DNA of 64,000 nt, from positions 26,544-90,543 of the forward strand of contig JAUCBJ010007752.1 of the NCBI GenBank assembly GCA_032718475.1. The letters are read 5' to 3'. This document shows, in pieces, positions 20,307 through 30,500 of the stretch. Positions within the stretch are counted from its first letter, which is position 1. The number at the start of each line of letters is the position of its first letter. The translations under genes and the position numbers were made by a program. Below the pieces are notes generated by a model. It was not told where the DNA came from. It was given only the letters and a program-made list of their open reading frames with translations, and made no database searches. This DNA is from Nemertoderma westbladi. Its lineage: Eukaryota > Xenacoelomorpha > Nemertodermatida > Nemertodermatidae.

Positions 20307-20349
20307 ACCTTGCCATTGGACGTCACACGATCAAACTCCAGCTAAGGAG

Positions 20350-21519
20350 ATGACACCGGAAGTTTTCGAGAGCATAAACTTTGCTCAAAACGTTATTCAG
20401 AGACTACAGATTGCATCCCCGGAGAGGACAAGAGAAATGCAACCGTATAGTACTTCAACTACGAAACCATTGAGTACGACACTCAATTTCCCTATTAGTA
20501 TACCAGTCCGACAGGATACGACATACGAAATACCCATCGTGGATCATCCAGAAATCATTTCGAACTTGGAGTTTCTTCCTGCAGTTGTTTTCAGCGATAT
20601 GAGTAAGATATATGATTTACGTAGACATATTACTCAAAAGGTCGTGTACAACGTTCCACCTCATATCCAAGATTTTAAGGAACTGGATAGAGCTGGTGCC
20701 GATATAGCTCCGAGTAATCTGAAAGGATATCTAACCAAGACGATTCGTTTATGGATTGGAATCGGAACCTTCGAGTCGGATACAGATATTGCCGCAGATT
20801 GGCGAGGTAAGGTTATTCGCTTCGAAGATGATAAGGATATAGAGAAGATTTGGCAACCTTCGGAAGAATTGTTGGACGAATGGAATAGAACGTTTAGATC
20901 GTTTCAGGAAAACGGTTACATGTTTTACGATAACGAGGGCGGCAGTCATCAGCAGAGTTTGACTTCTAAGACTATACGGATTAGAGCGGCGGACGGAGTC
21001 CTGCACGTTTTCAGTAGACAGAGGAGCGACAAACGAATGCCGATACCTCCAGCGAATACAAAGCGACACCATCTTATCACCGATATAGTAAAGAAGATGG
21101 ACCAAGCTTGTAATATTGACGCTAGAATGCTACCGAAGATGGTAAGAAACATGATTTTAGATAAAACTGTTGTAAAGGTTGGATCAGGAGTAAGGGAGGA
21201 TTTAATTAGCGACTTCGCCGGCATGACGGACAGCGATGACCGACTACCGACACCATACGTCGACACTCGACCTCTTATTCTGTGGTCTATAGAACAGGGA
21301 TATTTTCGTGAGTATAATACTCAGAAGACTGGAACTGGATACATTTCCTACCTGTTATTCAATTGGGATTATAAGGAAAATAAGAGAAACAAGTATATTG
21401 AAACTTATGGAGAAGGTGATACTCCAGATATGAGTGAGTTTAATCACAGCTTAAATGGAGAGGATGCGTGTATTGGGCTATTACGTCACCTCCAAGAGCG
21501 GTCTTACAATATTATTTAG
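20350..21519 (+). CDS. ORF X2 of BEL element, unknown 389-aa protein
   Basis: An intact frame from an ATG 63 nt after X1. The product is hydrophilic with mixed charge, has no signal peptide, no membrane segment and no cysteine cluster. Recognisable traits are a Pro/Thr-rich N-terminus (about 20-60), RLWIGIGTF (about 130) and a C-terminal block RPLILWSIEQGYFREY with an aromatic TGYISYLLFNWDY segment. I cannot assign a family. Its 3' end overlaps the open frame of X3, which lies in the -1 frame, so the two may be made as one longer protein through recoding, or one frame may have shifted by mutation. Confidence 0.72.
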   Translation: MTPEVFESINFAQNVIQRLQIASPERTREMQPYSTSTTKPLSTTLNFPISIPVRQDTTYEIPIVDHPEIISNLEFLPAVVFSDMSKIYDLRRHITQKVVYNVPPHIQDFKELDRAGADIAPSNLKGYLTKTIRLWIGIGTFESDTDIAADWRGKVIRFEDDKDIEKIWQPSEELLDEWNRTFRSFQENGYMFYDNEGGSHQQSLTSKTIRIRAADGVLHVFSRQRSDKRMPIPPANTKRHHLITDIVKKMDQACNIDARMLPKMVRNMILDKTVVKVGSGVREDLISDFAGMTDSDDRLPTPYVDTRPLILWSIEQGYFREYNTQKTGTGYISYLLFNWDYKENKRNKYIETYGEGDTPDMSEFNHSLNGEDACIGLLRHLQERSYNII

Positions 21520-23243
21520 CAATAGAGTCGTCAGTGAATGTTTGCCTAATCGCCGACATTGTGTCTCGGACTCTCAAAAGACATCCACTTTGTCTCGGAG
21601 AAGATCATACGTTCTACATGGAAGGGAGAATTCGTACCGACGTGTTTAGACGATTCCTTGAACCCTTCTACAACTCCGACGCTCAGTGTAATGCCTTTAC
21701 TCGAGCAGGATTTAGTATATTTCGAGACGTGTATCTTCGCTGTGCGGGATCTCTTATCGAAAGACCATCTATGTTTACATTGTTACCCTATGAAGGAGAA
21801 CGTATCGTGGAAATTACGGATGAATCACGGCAGACGCGCGCGCCTATCGGTCACCTTGGTGATGAATTCGAAGTAACTACTACGATCGCCGACGATCCTT
21901 TAGAGGAACTTCTTGAGATAGAAAGGAACCTCCCGAAGAAATCTCAGACGGAGATTCGACAACTTGAAGCAACAGATGCTATAGTTTGTATACAACCTTC
22001 AGAAACCTACCAACCCATAGACCCAGATGATTACGATTATAGTATGGGAGGAAGCGCTCGACCGATTGGAGATCTTATATACGAACGAGTGTGGTACCCT
22101 GCCAATACGATGTGTAGTAAATGTGGCGTCGCTGGACATCATATGGCAAAGTGCAGTGGAAGGCACATTACTACGACTCAGCTAATCTGTGGATGGTGTG
22201 GGGATCAAGGGTCTCATACCTTTTATACTTGCTGGAGATTTATGGCTCAATGTACTTACTGCAATATAAAAGGACATCGAGCATCTGAATGCCAACTAAG
22301 AGACATACCTTATGAACACGAATCTGTAAAACTCGTGAGGAAATTATTTGATGAGTGGGAAGATTTAGCCGACGAACATGTATCGGCACAAAGAAGACGG
22401 TTTCCGATGAGGGCGCATCTTGGATTTTGGGCGGTAAATCCTCAAACGATGATGTCGGAAGGATATATCTCCGCTATGCCCCAATATGACGAACTTATCG
22501 AGGTTGTCGATATTTTGCCCCACGACAGCGGATTCCGAGTGGTGCGCGAGTATCTACTACAGATTCACCCGGATAACAAAAACACGTGGAATTTTCAGAA
22601 AGTCGTTAATCGGATTACGTATGGTGAATTCGATCGTTTCCGAACTGAAAAACGGAATAAAGGAGCTTGGTTAACCGTCGCATGGGCGTACCGAGCCGCG
22701 TTTTACCATAAACGTATACGAGCGAGCGTATTCGAGGAAGAGGAGGTCCTAGAGGCGACAAATATACCAGCCACTCCGGTTGCGCCGTCTGCACGTCACC
22801 CTCGGGAGGACGGACAGGGTAGGATCATACGGGTCCAGAAAGTGGGCCAACAATTAAAGAAAATTATTAATGTAGAAGAACGCAAGGGAGTTGAGCCGAC
22901 TATTCGAGTTACTCGGGATACGGTATCACTTCCAAGAGAACCAGTAGGAGGATCGGGACATACACCAGCTGATCAACAGGGGGCGCAAGCTACTCTTGGG
23001 TCTGCGTCGTCCACTTCTCGCGCGTTCCCAGACGTTCTACCAACTGTAGTGACGACTGATCGGTCACGAGGAATTGGTCGAGGTTTTGGGGTGCCAAATA
23101 GACGAATTTGCGAGGAAATAGTCGCACCGTCTCTCAACGTCCCAGGTAAACCAATGACTCGCCCCATTAGTCCCATATCGCGAGCAAAGTCACCTGTGCG
23201 CAGTTTTCGAGGACGCGGCAGGGCTCGATCAACTAAGCGATAA
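21444..23243 (+). CDS. ORF X3 of BEL element: three CCHC zinc knuckles and a basic tail
   Basis: The frame is open from 21444, just after an in-frame TAA, to a TAA ending at 23243. It overlaps X2 by 76 nt in the -1 frame. No ATG occurs before about residue 51 counted from the GTG at 21468, so initiation is unclear. Using that numbering, three knuckles follow: Cys216-Cys219-His224-Cys229, Cys241-Cys244-His250-Cys255 (CX2CX5HX4C) and Cys262-Cys265-His270-Cys275. The C-terminal 150 residues are Pro/Ser/Arg-rich and end in RGRGRARSTKR. The layout resembles a nucleocapsid-type RNA-binding protein, a second one beside gag. Family unknown to me. Confidence 0.75.
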   Translation, partial: SQLKWRGCVYWAITSPPRAVLQYYLAIESSVNVCLIADIVSRTLKRHPLCLGEDHTFYMEGRIRTDVFRRFLEPFYNSDAQCNAFTRAGFSIFRDVYLRCAGSLIERPSMFTLLPYEGERIVEITDESRQTRAPIGHLGDEFEVTTTIADDPLEELLEIERNLPKKSQTEIRQLEATDAIVCIQPSETYQPIDPDDYDYSMGGSARPIGDLIYERVWYPANTMCSKCGVAGHHMAKCSGRHITTTQLICGWCGDQGSHTFYTCWRFMAQCTYCNIKGHRASECQLRDIPYEHESVKLVRKLFDEWEDLADEHVSAQRRRFPMRAHLGFWAVNPQTMMSEGYISAMPQYDELIEVVDILPHDSGFRVVREYLLQIHPDNKNTWNFQKVVNRITYGEFDRFRTEKRNKGAWLTVAWAYRAAFYHKRIRASVFEEEEVLEATNIPATPVAPSARHPREDGQGRIIRVQKVGQQLKKIINVEERKGVEPTIRVTRDTVSLPREPVGGSGHTPADQQGAQATLGSASSTSRAFPDVLPTVVTTDRSRGIGRGFGVPNRRICEEIVAPSLNVPGKPMTRPISPISRAKSPVRSFRGRGRARSTKR

Positions 23244-23263
23244 AAGGGAGGGCAAGGGTGGAC

Positions 23264-23280
23264 GTAAGACTCGTGAGCCT
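23264..23280 (+). repeat. Junction motif copy 7 (after X3)
   Basis: GTAAGACTCGTGAGCCT plus TTCTT begins 21 nt after the X3 stop. Confidence 0.82.
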
Positions 23281-23460
23281 TTCTTGTGAATTTGTGATTT
23301 ATTTTGAATTATATGTTTTATATTTAGAAATTAGTAAAACTTATATTTTATATTTGTGCTTATTCCGAACTTATGCAATTTATATTGTTCCGAATATTAT
23401 GCAATTTATATTTTATAAGCAGTATTTGTATTTACAGTGAAATAGAAAGTAAGAGTAGAT

Positions 23461-23477
23461 GGAAGACTCGTGGGCCT
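23461..23477 (+). repeat. Junction motif copy 8 (3' region)
   Basis: GGAAGACTCGTGGGCCT plus TTCTTA; one base off the consensus. Confidence 0.8.
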
Positions 23478-23658
23478 TTCTTATAGTTTTATTTGTAAAG
23501 TGTTATATTTTGTATTTAGAAAGTTTTATAGTCAGAAAGTTTTGTGCTCAGAAAGACTCATATTTGTAATTATTCCAAACTTATGCAATCTACATTTAGG
23601 TACGAAAGTATTTGTAATTATTTGAATTTATGCAATATTTGAGATGCAATAGTGGATG

Positions 23659-23675
23659 GAAGACTCGCGAGCCTT
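23659..23675 (+). repeat. Junction motif copy 9 (3' region)
   Basis: GGAAGACTCGCGAGCCT plus TTCTTA; identical in its core to copies 1 and 6. Confidence 0.85.
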
Positions 23676-23973
23676 TCTTATTGTTTTCATTTATTTGTAT
23701 TTGTAATTGTTTGAATTTATGCAATATTGAGATGCAATAGATTTATATTGGTGAATTTAATTTGGATTTATATTGTACTTACTTAGTAAAGCCTTAAATA
23801 CGTAAAGTCTGAATTTGTAATTATTTTTGTATCGAATCATTACGTAGAAAGGAAGTATTGTTTGAAATTTAATTGTAACTATGTAAGTACGCCCTAAGTA
23901 TTTTATAGTTTGATTGATTATTGGTGAAAACCGTATATTTTATGCACGATAATATCCTGTTTTCATGGAGCGG

Positions 23974-25928
23974 TATAGAATTATATTCCCTAAATGCCGT
24001 GGATTTTCAAAATTTATTTTTTATTCGAATTAACTTTGTAAAGATTGCTTTGAGTTCTCATTTGTATTGGTTCTATCATTTGTACATCTATCGGTCAAGT
24101 GGTTCAGTAGCTCAGTCGGTAGAGCGTTGGAAATTATATGTGTAGTAGGTATTGAGTTCGAATCCTAGTAAGTGCGAATTATTTTTTGTGCAGAATTTCA
24201 ACTCATTTAAATTAACCGCTACAAATTAATTGCATTTGCCTGTACCAATGAGACTGTAGTTATTTGATTGTAACCAATGTCGTGCAAGTTATATATTAGC
24301 TGGACTAATAGCTATCTTTAAAACCTTGTTAGAATTTATAGAACAATCGAGAATTTTCTCGATTGATTGCGGCACAAATTTAGTATATAAAGGTGCGATT
24401 TCGTTCATTATTATTGCTTACACAAACTTCTTATACAATCTATTATATCAATATTCACATCTATTCTGTCGTGCTTAGTTTATTTCAGATTACATTGTAC
24501 ATATTATTATAATCTTTTGTAATAAAAGTTAGAAATACTTGTCAATCTCAGCCCTTTTCTATCTGTTTTACCATGGATTCACTACGGTGAACAAACTTAG
24601 GGACAGGATGGCCGGCTAGAGATCGGGCCGCAGCAATGAACGGGAACATCACGGGAATGTAGACGAGAGACAACCCGCAATACCATCTAGAGTTATTCGC
24701 CCATCGCCTGAAAGGTTAGACAGCGTTCGATCCTTGCTACCTAAGTATAAGACCAAAAGATCAAAAAGGTAGACATAGTGACACGCTGTAAGCCTAAAAT
24801 TACATCATAGGGACTGTACTGTCTTGATTCAGGAAAAACCGCAGTAGACCTTCATATTCCTACGGGGGGGGGGGGGGGGGGGGAGAGCGCAGGCAGATAC
24901 TAGTACGCAGATAGGACGTAGGCACACCGGTACGAAGCATACAAATTGGTTAGGGTGCAGCAAACTGTACGCTTAACTCTTGCTAAGTACAGGTGCGTCT
25001 GTGACTATTTGCCGTACAACGGTGTCCATTACATCAGAACTTGTAGGCTAGGAGGGTTATTGTGTTTTCACCTGAATTAGGATTGTACCGTTCAGGCGGT
25101 AGGGCAGTTTACACTAGGCGCAAATAAATTGAGGCTATCAGGGATATACTAACATCTACCGTGTCCCCGCCAACGCCCTAATAGGAAGTTACCCGGACTA
25201 CCTGGGTGACTAAAATTCTAGATAGGAGCCAGGATAGCTATTAGTACCCGTACGCCTACAGTAGTAAACTAACACATCTCTTCTTAGTATCAGGGACCTG
25301 GTACCTAAAATTGCCGAATTCTGGGCGTAGTATTAACCTTATGCCTGAATTTGAGTCCTGGAAATACGCAAGAGGGGAAGGAACCTTATCATTCGTGAGT
25401 ATTAGACCTACAAGTTATAAAATTAGAATATTCGTAAAATGCACACCGTACCCAGTAATTATATATGTGAAGGAGCAAAACTGCTTTTGACCGTTCAGAA
25501 TTAACACACGCGCGTTAGAAATTATTTACACCTCAAAATATATAAAATTAACTTTCGTCCTTACTGCACTTTGCTCGCTAGTTAGACATCTCCAAATATC
25601 TGCCTCTGTACCTAGCTAGCGTCCCTTTGCCCAACCATATAAATCACACCGCGGCAAAGTATACGAGCCCCTTAGTCCGTCAGTGAGTCAGCCTGATTTT
25701 AGGATTCGCTGCGCGGGATTTTGTTTTCTCGAAGTTTGTCTGCTCGTAGACTGTTTTCTGCCTCACCGGTCATAAGAGATCGATACTGCAATATATTCGC
25801 TTACTTAGAGTTTACTGTTTTGGTGAGAAGGTCGGATTTATGATTTGATTCACAAACTTTACAGTAAGATATTGCAGGTATTGTTACCGTCTCTTCCGAT
25901 AGTAGGAATAGGCGTATCTCTTCAATTA
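23974..25928 (+). repeat. 3' LTR of BEL element
   Basis: A 1955-bp copy of the 5' LTR. The differences I noticed are C to T in the GGACYAATAGC stretch, G to A in GTAGACRTAGTG, and one extra G plus an inserted AG at the G run (24864-24883). The 3-nt excess matches the length difference exactly. It includes a tRNA-like segment (24103-24175). Confidence 0.93.
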
Positions 25929-25933
25929 GGTAT
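25929..25933. repeat. Target-site duplication of BEL element, right
   Basis: GGTAT, matching 7474-7478. Confidence 0.85.
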
Positions 25934-26131
25934 AGCTCCACTGGAATGCACCAAGGTGTTGTCAAATTGGAAACTGCCATGAAAGCATAGGTGCCATAGG
26001 TGCAGTATTTGTGTGAAGCAAGAGTGGCTGACAGACACAAATTCCAAACCACGAAGGTATGGCATACATTTTGTATTTTTATTCGCTAATTATATTCGTC
26101 CCAAATTTCATGCTATTTATTCACGAATATT
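25934..26131 (+). mobile_element. Pogo-like transposon copy 2, right part
   Basis: Continues from 7478 with AGCTCCACTGGAATGC and matches 6127-6320. It ends at the start of array C. Confidence 0.8.
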
Positions 26132-26422
26132 GTCGCGACTTTATTATTTTAGTCGCGACTTTATTATTAAAGTCGCGACTTTATTATTAAAGTCGCGACT
26201 TTATTATTAAAGTCGCGACTTTATTATTAAAGTCGCGACTTTATTATTAAAGTCGCGACTTTATTATTAAAGTCGCGACTTTATTATTAAAGTCGCGACT
26301 TCATTATTAAAGTCGCAACTTTATTATTTTAGTGGCGACTTTATTATTTTAGTCGCGACTTTATTATTAAAGTCGCGACTTTATTATTAAAGTCACAACT
26401 TTATTCGTATTAAAGTCGCGAT
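26132..26422. repeat. Palindromic 20-bp tandem array C
   Basis: About 14 copies of the 20-bp GTCGCGAC unit; the first ten are nearly perfect, so this is the most homogeneous array. It runs into the left TIR of the next element (ATTCGTATTAAAGTCGCG). Confidence 0.9.
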
Positions 26423-27486
26423 TTTGATTGGATACTTCGCTTCTCCACCTTATTATAAGGCTTAGGCATAGAGTTGAATATTGTTTTCTTGTTACTCAGT
26501 ACCTTAATGCACTCTACTCTAGCATATACAGATATAGATAGACGGAAATTGAAAGTAAAATAGGCTACCCTTATATCTGAAGCTGTCTTTCATGGCAGCA
26601 TGCAACACAACTGGCCTAGGCCATGTGCTAGCTGTGCAGTAGTCTAAATGGGACAGTCTGGCTCTAAGGCAATTTAACTGAGGTTACTGGTTGCATATTC
26701 CTGTAATTGTAATTATGGCTGAGGACTTTATTTCCAAAATTAGATCCACGTATAACACATGTCTAACTATTTTAAATGGTGGTGTGGGTAGTTCACGAGC
26801 TGTCACGGGTGCTTACTTACAAGAACTAAATGGACAGTTGAATCATTCTATGGCATGTTTAGAACTGATAAACTCATCTAAAGCACCAGACAACTCTCTT
26901 GGTTTAGAATGTGCTAAAGATCGCAATCTACTTCAGCAATGTTTAATTTCAAAGACACAACTGAGCAAAACACTGCAACACAATAATGACTGTACATCCC
27001 TTTCGAGTAGTAGCCTCACTCCTATTTTGGAACAGGCAACGGCTGGTCGGCCTAAACTCTCTATTCCAAAAAAATCTCTGCAATATCTAAAGAGCTGCGG
27101 ATTTTCCTGGATCCAAATTGCTGGATTGTTTAAAGTTAGTAGGTCCACTATAATGACTCGAGTGCGTGCTTTTGGTCTTACGAAACCACTAGTAACTGTA
27201 AGTGATGAAGAACTTAACTCTGCCATCGATAAACTCCATCTTGATTTCCCTCTGGCTGGATGTTGGCTTATAAACTCGATGCTACGTACACAGTACAATT
27301 ATTTACCTAGAGTTAGTGAAGCCTTGACTGGTATCATACACCAACTATCTATATGCTAGAGTAGAGTGCATTACGGCACTGAGTAACAAAAGAACAATAT
27401 CCAACTCTAACCAACCAATGTTCTCCTGCTTAAAGCCTTATGTGGAGAAGCGAAGTATCCAATCAAAATAGCGACTTTAATACGAA
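26406..27486. mobile_element. DNA-transposon-like element with ~120-bp TIRs
   Basis: The left end (26406-26526) carries CGTATTAAAGTCGC, TTTTGATTGGATACTTCGCT and GCACTCTACTCTAGCATA. The right end (27350-27486) has their reverse complements in reverse order. The TIRs contain the same AAAGTCGC palindrome half-sites as the neighbouring arrays. One ORF lies between them. The superfamily is uncertain. Confidence 0.75.
26715..27359 (+). CDS. HTH DNA-binding protein of the TIR element (integrase-type transposase N-terminus)
   Basis: A 214-aa frame from ATG at 26715; 24 nt of upstream frame are also open. Residues about 110-165 hold GRPKLSIPKKSLQYLKSCGF and WIQIAGLFKVSRSTIMTRV, a helix-turn-helix of the type found before rve-like integrase cores in some eukaryotic transposases. 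Then comes a segment with DEELNSAIDKLHLDFPLAG and MLRTQYNYLPRV. The catalytic core expected afterwards is missing: the frame stops inside the right TIR. So this is either a truncated transposase or a solo DNA-binding protein. It fills most of the space between the TIRs. Confidence 0.6.
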   Translation: MAEDFISKIRSTYNTCLTILNGGVGSSRAVTGAYLQELNGQLNHSMACLELINSSKAPDNSLGLECAKDRNLLQQCLISKTQLSKTLQHNNDCTSLSSSSLTPILEQATAGRPKLSIPKKSLQYLKSCGFSWIQIAGLFKVSRSTIMTRVRAFGLTKPLVTVSDEELNSAIDKLHLDFPLAGCWLINSMLRTQYNYLPRVSEALTGIIHQLSIC

Positions 27487-27534
27487 TAAAGTCGCGACTT
27501 TAATACGAATAAAGTCGCAACTTTAATACGAATC
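27464..27534. repeat. 23-bp palindromic array D
   Basis: Three copies of AAAGTCGCGACTTTAATACG plus AAT (23 bp), a longer-spaced version of the 20-bp unit in arrays A-C. It overlaps the right TIR of the preceding element. Confidence 0.85.
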
Positions 27535-27593
27535 AGACTCTATACAACATTGGAGGTGAATAATTTATTGACTTGTACTGACTGACAGACTGC

Positions 27594-30500
27594 TTGGCGC
27601 CATATGCCCAACCGTTTCTAACTGCTAATACTGTCACTGATTGCCGTCCATGTCATCGAATAAGCGTTGCTGCGGTTGCAATGCAAAGTGCGCCTGCATC
27701 AAGAGGGCGCTGTGCAAAGTGTGCCTGCATCAAGGCGGGACGGCCGTGCACAAACTGTGGACCTGTGAAGTCCGACAACTGCAGAAATCCGATACGGGTG
27801 GCTCCTAGGTCAGTGTCCTCGAAACCATTACCCACTCGGGATGACGTCACGGACTCACGTTGTTTCTCCAGTACTCAGCCCGTCGATCAGAGCCTCACGC
27901 CCACATCGAATGTTGATGAAACTATTTTGGACCTCGACGTAACTCCAGTTCCCCCCACACCTTCAGGTTCAACCGGGAATCATTTATATTTTGGGGGCTT
28001 CTACTTTGAAGGTTTCTCAGGTCTCGGGGCGTCCGCCACGAGCGCCACAGTTAACGGGGCATCCACCACAAGCACCACAGTTAGCGGGGCATCCACCACG
28101 AGCGCCACAGTTAGCGGGGCATCCGCCATGAGCGCCACAGTTAGCGGGGCATCCACCATGAGTGCCACAGTTAGCGGGGAGTCCGCCATGAGCGCCGCAG
28201 TTAGTGGGGCTTCCGCCTGTATCGCCCCCCTCAACCCTACGGTGTCTGATGTTGCCCCCTCACCGATACGGTGTCCGGTGTTGCCCCACTATCACAACGG
28301 TGTCCAGTGTCGCCCCCCTCAACCCTACGGTGTCAGATGTTGCCCCCCTCGCCCCTATGGTGTCCTGTGATGCCCCCCTCAACCCTACGGTGTCCGATGT
28401 TGCCTCACCCGCCCCTATGGTGTCCGGTGTTGCCCCCCTCGTCCCTACAGTGTCCGGTGGTGCCCGCCTCGCCCCCACGGTGCCCAGCGTTGCCCCCCTC
28501 GCCCAAATGGTGCTTAGTGCTGCCCGCCGGGCCCCCATGGTGTCTGGTGTCTCCCCCCTCACCCCTACGGTGTCCGGTGTTGCCCCCCTCGCCCCCAAAG
28601 GTGTCCGGTGTTGCCCCCCTCGCCCCTACAGTGTCCGGTGCTGCCCCCCTCGCCCCTATGGTGTCTGGTGTTGCCACCATCGCCCCAATGGTTGTCTGGT
28701 GTTGCCCCCCTCACCCAAATGGTGTCTGGTGCTGCCCCCTGGGCCCCCAGGGTGTCTGGTGTCTCCCCCTTGCCCCTACAGTGTCCGGGGTTTCCCCCCT
28801 CGCCCCAATGGTGTCTAGTGCGCCACCGATCACCACAGCAACACAACCACGTGGAACCACGCCGCCGCCGAGTGCCACAATGCCAATAGCTGCCCCAATC
28901 CTGCCAATGAACGCCAACTCCAACAGAATAGTTTCCTGGGGCAATGTAAGGCTACCCTTAATTCAGTTGGAGACCTCGATCAATGGCGTCTACGACGTCA
29001 TTGTTCACTGGCGACCCAATCTATTTTTGGTTCCACAGGGTATGGTTGGGCGCGATTTTGTGGCAGGAATGTCCAATCTTCTGTCACTAGTGACGACGGG
29101 GAACCCTCTGCAGTCGTTTAGATGAAGGCGTTGATGGCGGCCCCGGCTTTTTTGCTCCAGAAACCAAGCCGCGCATCAACAATGGCGACACACTGGTGGG
29201 TTCTAGAACACTGGCTGGAAAGTTGGAAACGCGGCGAATTCGGTGAACTCCTCGTGGAAGCCAGAGCGATTCAGGCGCACCTCCCCAAGCAACGTTTCCG
29301 AGCCGAGTCTCAGAATGTGGCCATGCAGAAAGCGTTTGTGCGTCACATGTTGGTGGGAAACGTGTCTGCGGCGACAAGGGGTCTCAGCGACCTGAACCGG
29401 TGGAAACCGCTGAAGTTGGATGATACTTTCGTGGACAAAGACGGAACAACGAAGATTGTACTCAATGTTCTGCAGGAGAAACACCCGGCTGCGAAACCCG
29501 CCGATGAGTCGATTCTCCTCACTGATTTCGATGGAGCCCCAGAATACCACAGCGTGATATTCGAGCGCCTGAATGGACAGCTCATCTTGTCCAGTCTTCT
29601 CAGGATGCGTGGAAACGCTGCAGGACCTTCGGGGTTGGACGTCCAGGGATGGAAACATCTCCTGACGAGGTTCCAGAACCAATCAACGGAGCTTTGTGAC
29701 TGAATCGCCGATCTGGGGAAACTCATATCACAGACTGTTCTTCCTCCAGGAACTCTTACACCATTTCTGTCCGCCCGACTGCTCGTGCTTGATAAGAACC
29801 CCGGAGTCTGTCCCATCGGGATAGGCGAGGTTCTCCGCCGGGTGGTCGGCCAGACGGCGATGACCTATATCCGCGGGGATCTACAGGAGGTGGGCGGCTC
29901 CCTCCAGATGTGCCTCGGCCAGAAGGCCGGCATCGAGTCCGCCATCCACTCGCTGAACGACAAGTTCGCCACGGACGATTGCGACGCCGTCCTCCAGATC
30001 GACGCCACGAACGCGTTCAACGCGCTGAACCGCGAGGCAGCGCTGCACAATATCCGGCTGGTCTGCCCCGCGCTCCACACCATCGTAGTGAATTGCTACG
30101 ACCAGCCGTTGTGTTTGTTTGTAACGAGACAATGTTCTCGGAGGAGGGCTCGACGCAGGGCGACCCGGCGGCGATGCCGTTGTTTGGCGTCGGTCTCGTC
30201 CCGTTACTCGCTGAGCTTATGCGCGCCTGTACTGTCGTTCAGAAGTGGTACGTGGATGATGGGAACACCGTGGGGAATCTCAAGGAACTCCGGAAGTTCT
30301 GGGATGTGGTGTCGGTGAGGGGGCCTCTCTACGGGTACTACCCGACTAAGTGCTGCCTCACTGTCAAGCCGGAGAAGTTGGAGGAGGCGAAGGAGATGTT
30401 CGCGGACACTGGCGTTGCCATCGACACGGTGGGTAACAAACTCCTCGGCGGCGTAATCGGGACCGAGGAGTTCCGGCGGGAGTACATCGAGCGGAAGGTG

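Larger units (their letters stand above)
23244..23973 (+). other. BEL 3' noncoding region with three spaced junction motifs
   Basis: AT-rich and without genes. It holds junction motif copies 7-9, about 197 nt apart, each followed by TTTCTT and AT-rich sequence with TTATGCAAT words, so the region looks like a diverged ~197-bp tandem repeat. The sequence before the 3' LTR, CATGGAGCGG, is only weakly like a polypurine tract. Confidence 0.7.
7479..25928 (+). mobile_element. Full-length BEL/Pao LTR retrotransposon with extra downstream ORFs
   Basis: An 18.4-kb element bounded by LTRs at 7479-9430 and 23974-25928 and flanked by a 5-bp GGTAT duplication. Internal order: leader with three hairpins, a single gag-pol frame (10240-18861), noncoding gap, ORF X1, ORF X2, ORF X3, then a 730-bp 3' noncoding region. 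The LTRs differ at only a few places I could find (two substitutions and a 3-nt difference at a G run), and every long frame is open, so insertion is recent. BEL elements usually run about 6-10 kb with one polyprotein; the 5 kb after pol is exceptional. None of the extra ORFs shows a signal peptide or clear membrane segment, so a typical envelope gene is not apparent. Confidence 0.93.

Noticed and set aside
19519-23243. Envelope gene in the BEL element
   Set aside because: No signal peptide, transmembrane helix, glycosylation-rich ectodomain or furin-like site is visible in X1-X3.
28204-28944. Several overlapping Pro-, Gly- or Cys-rich ORFs on both strands
   Set aside because: All come from the 30-bp GC-rich minisatellite whose unit is a multiple of three.
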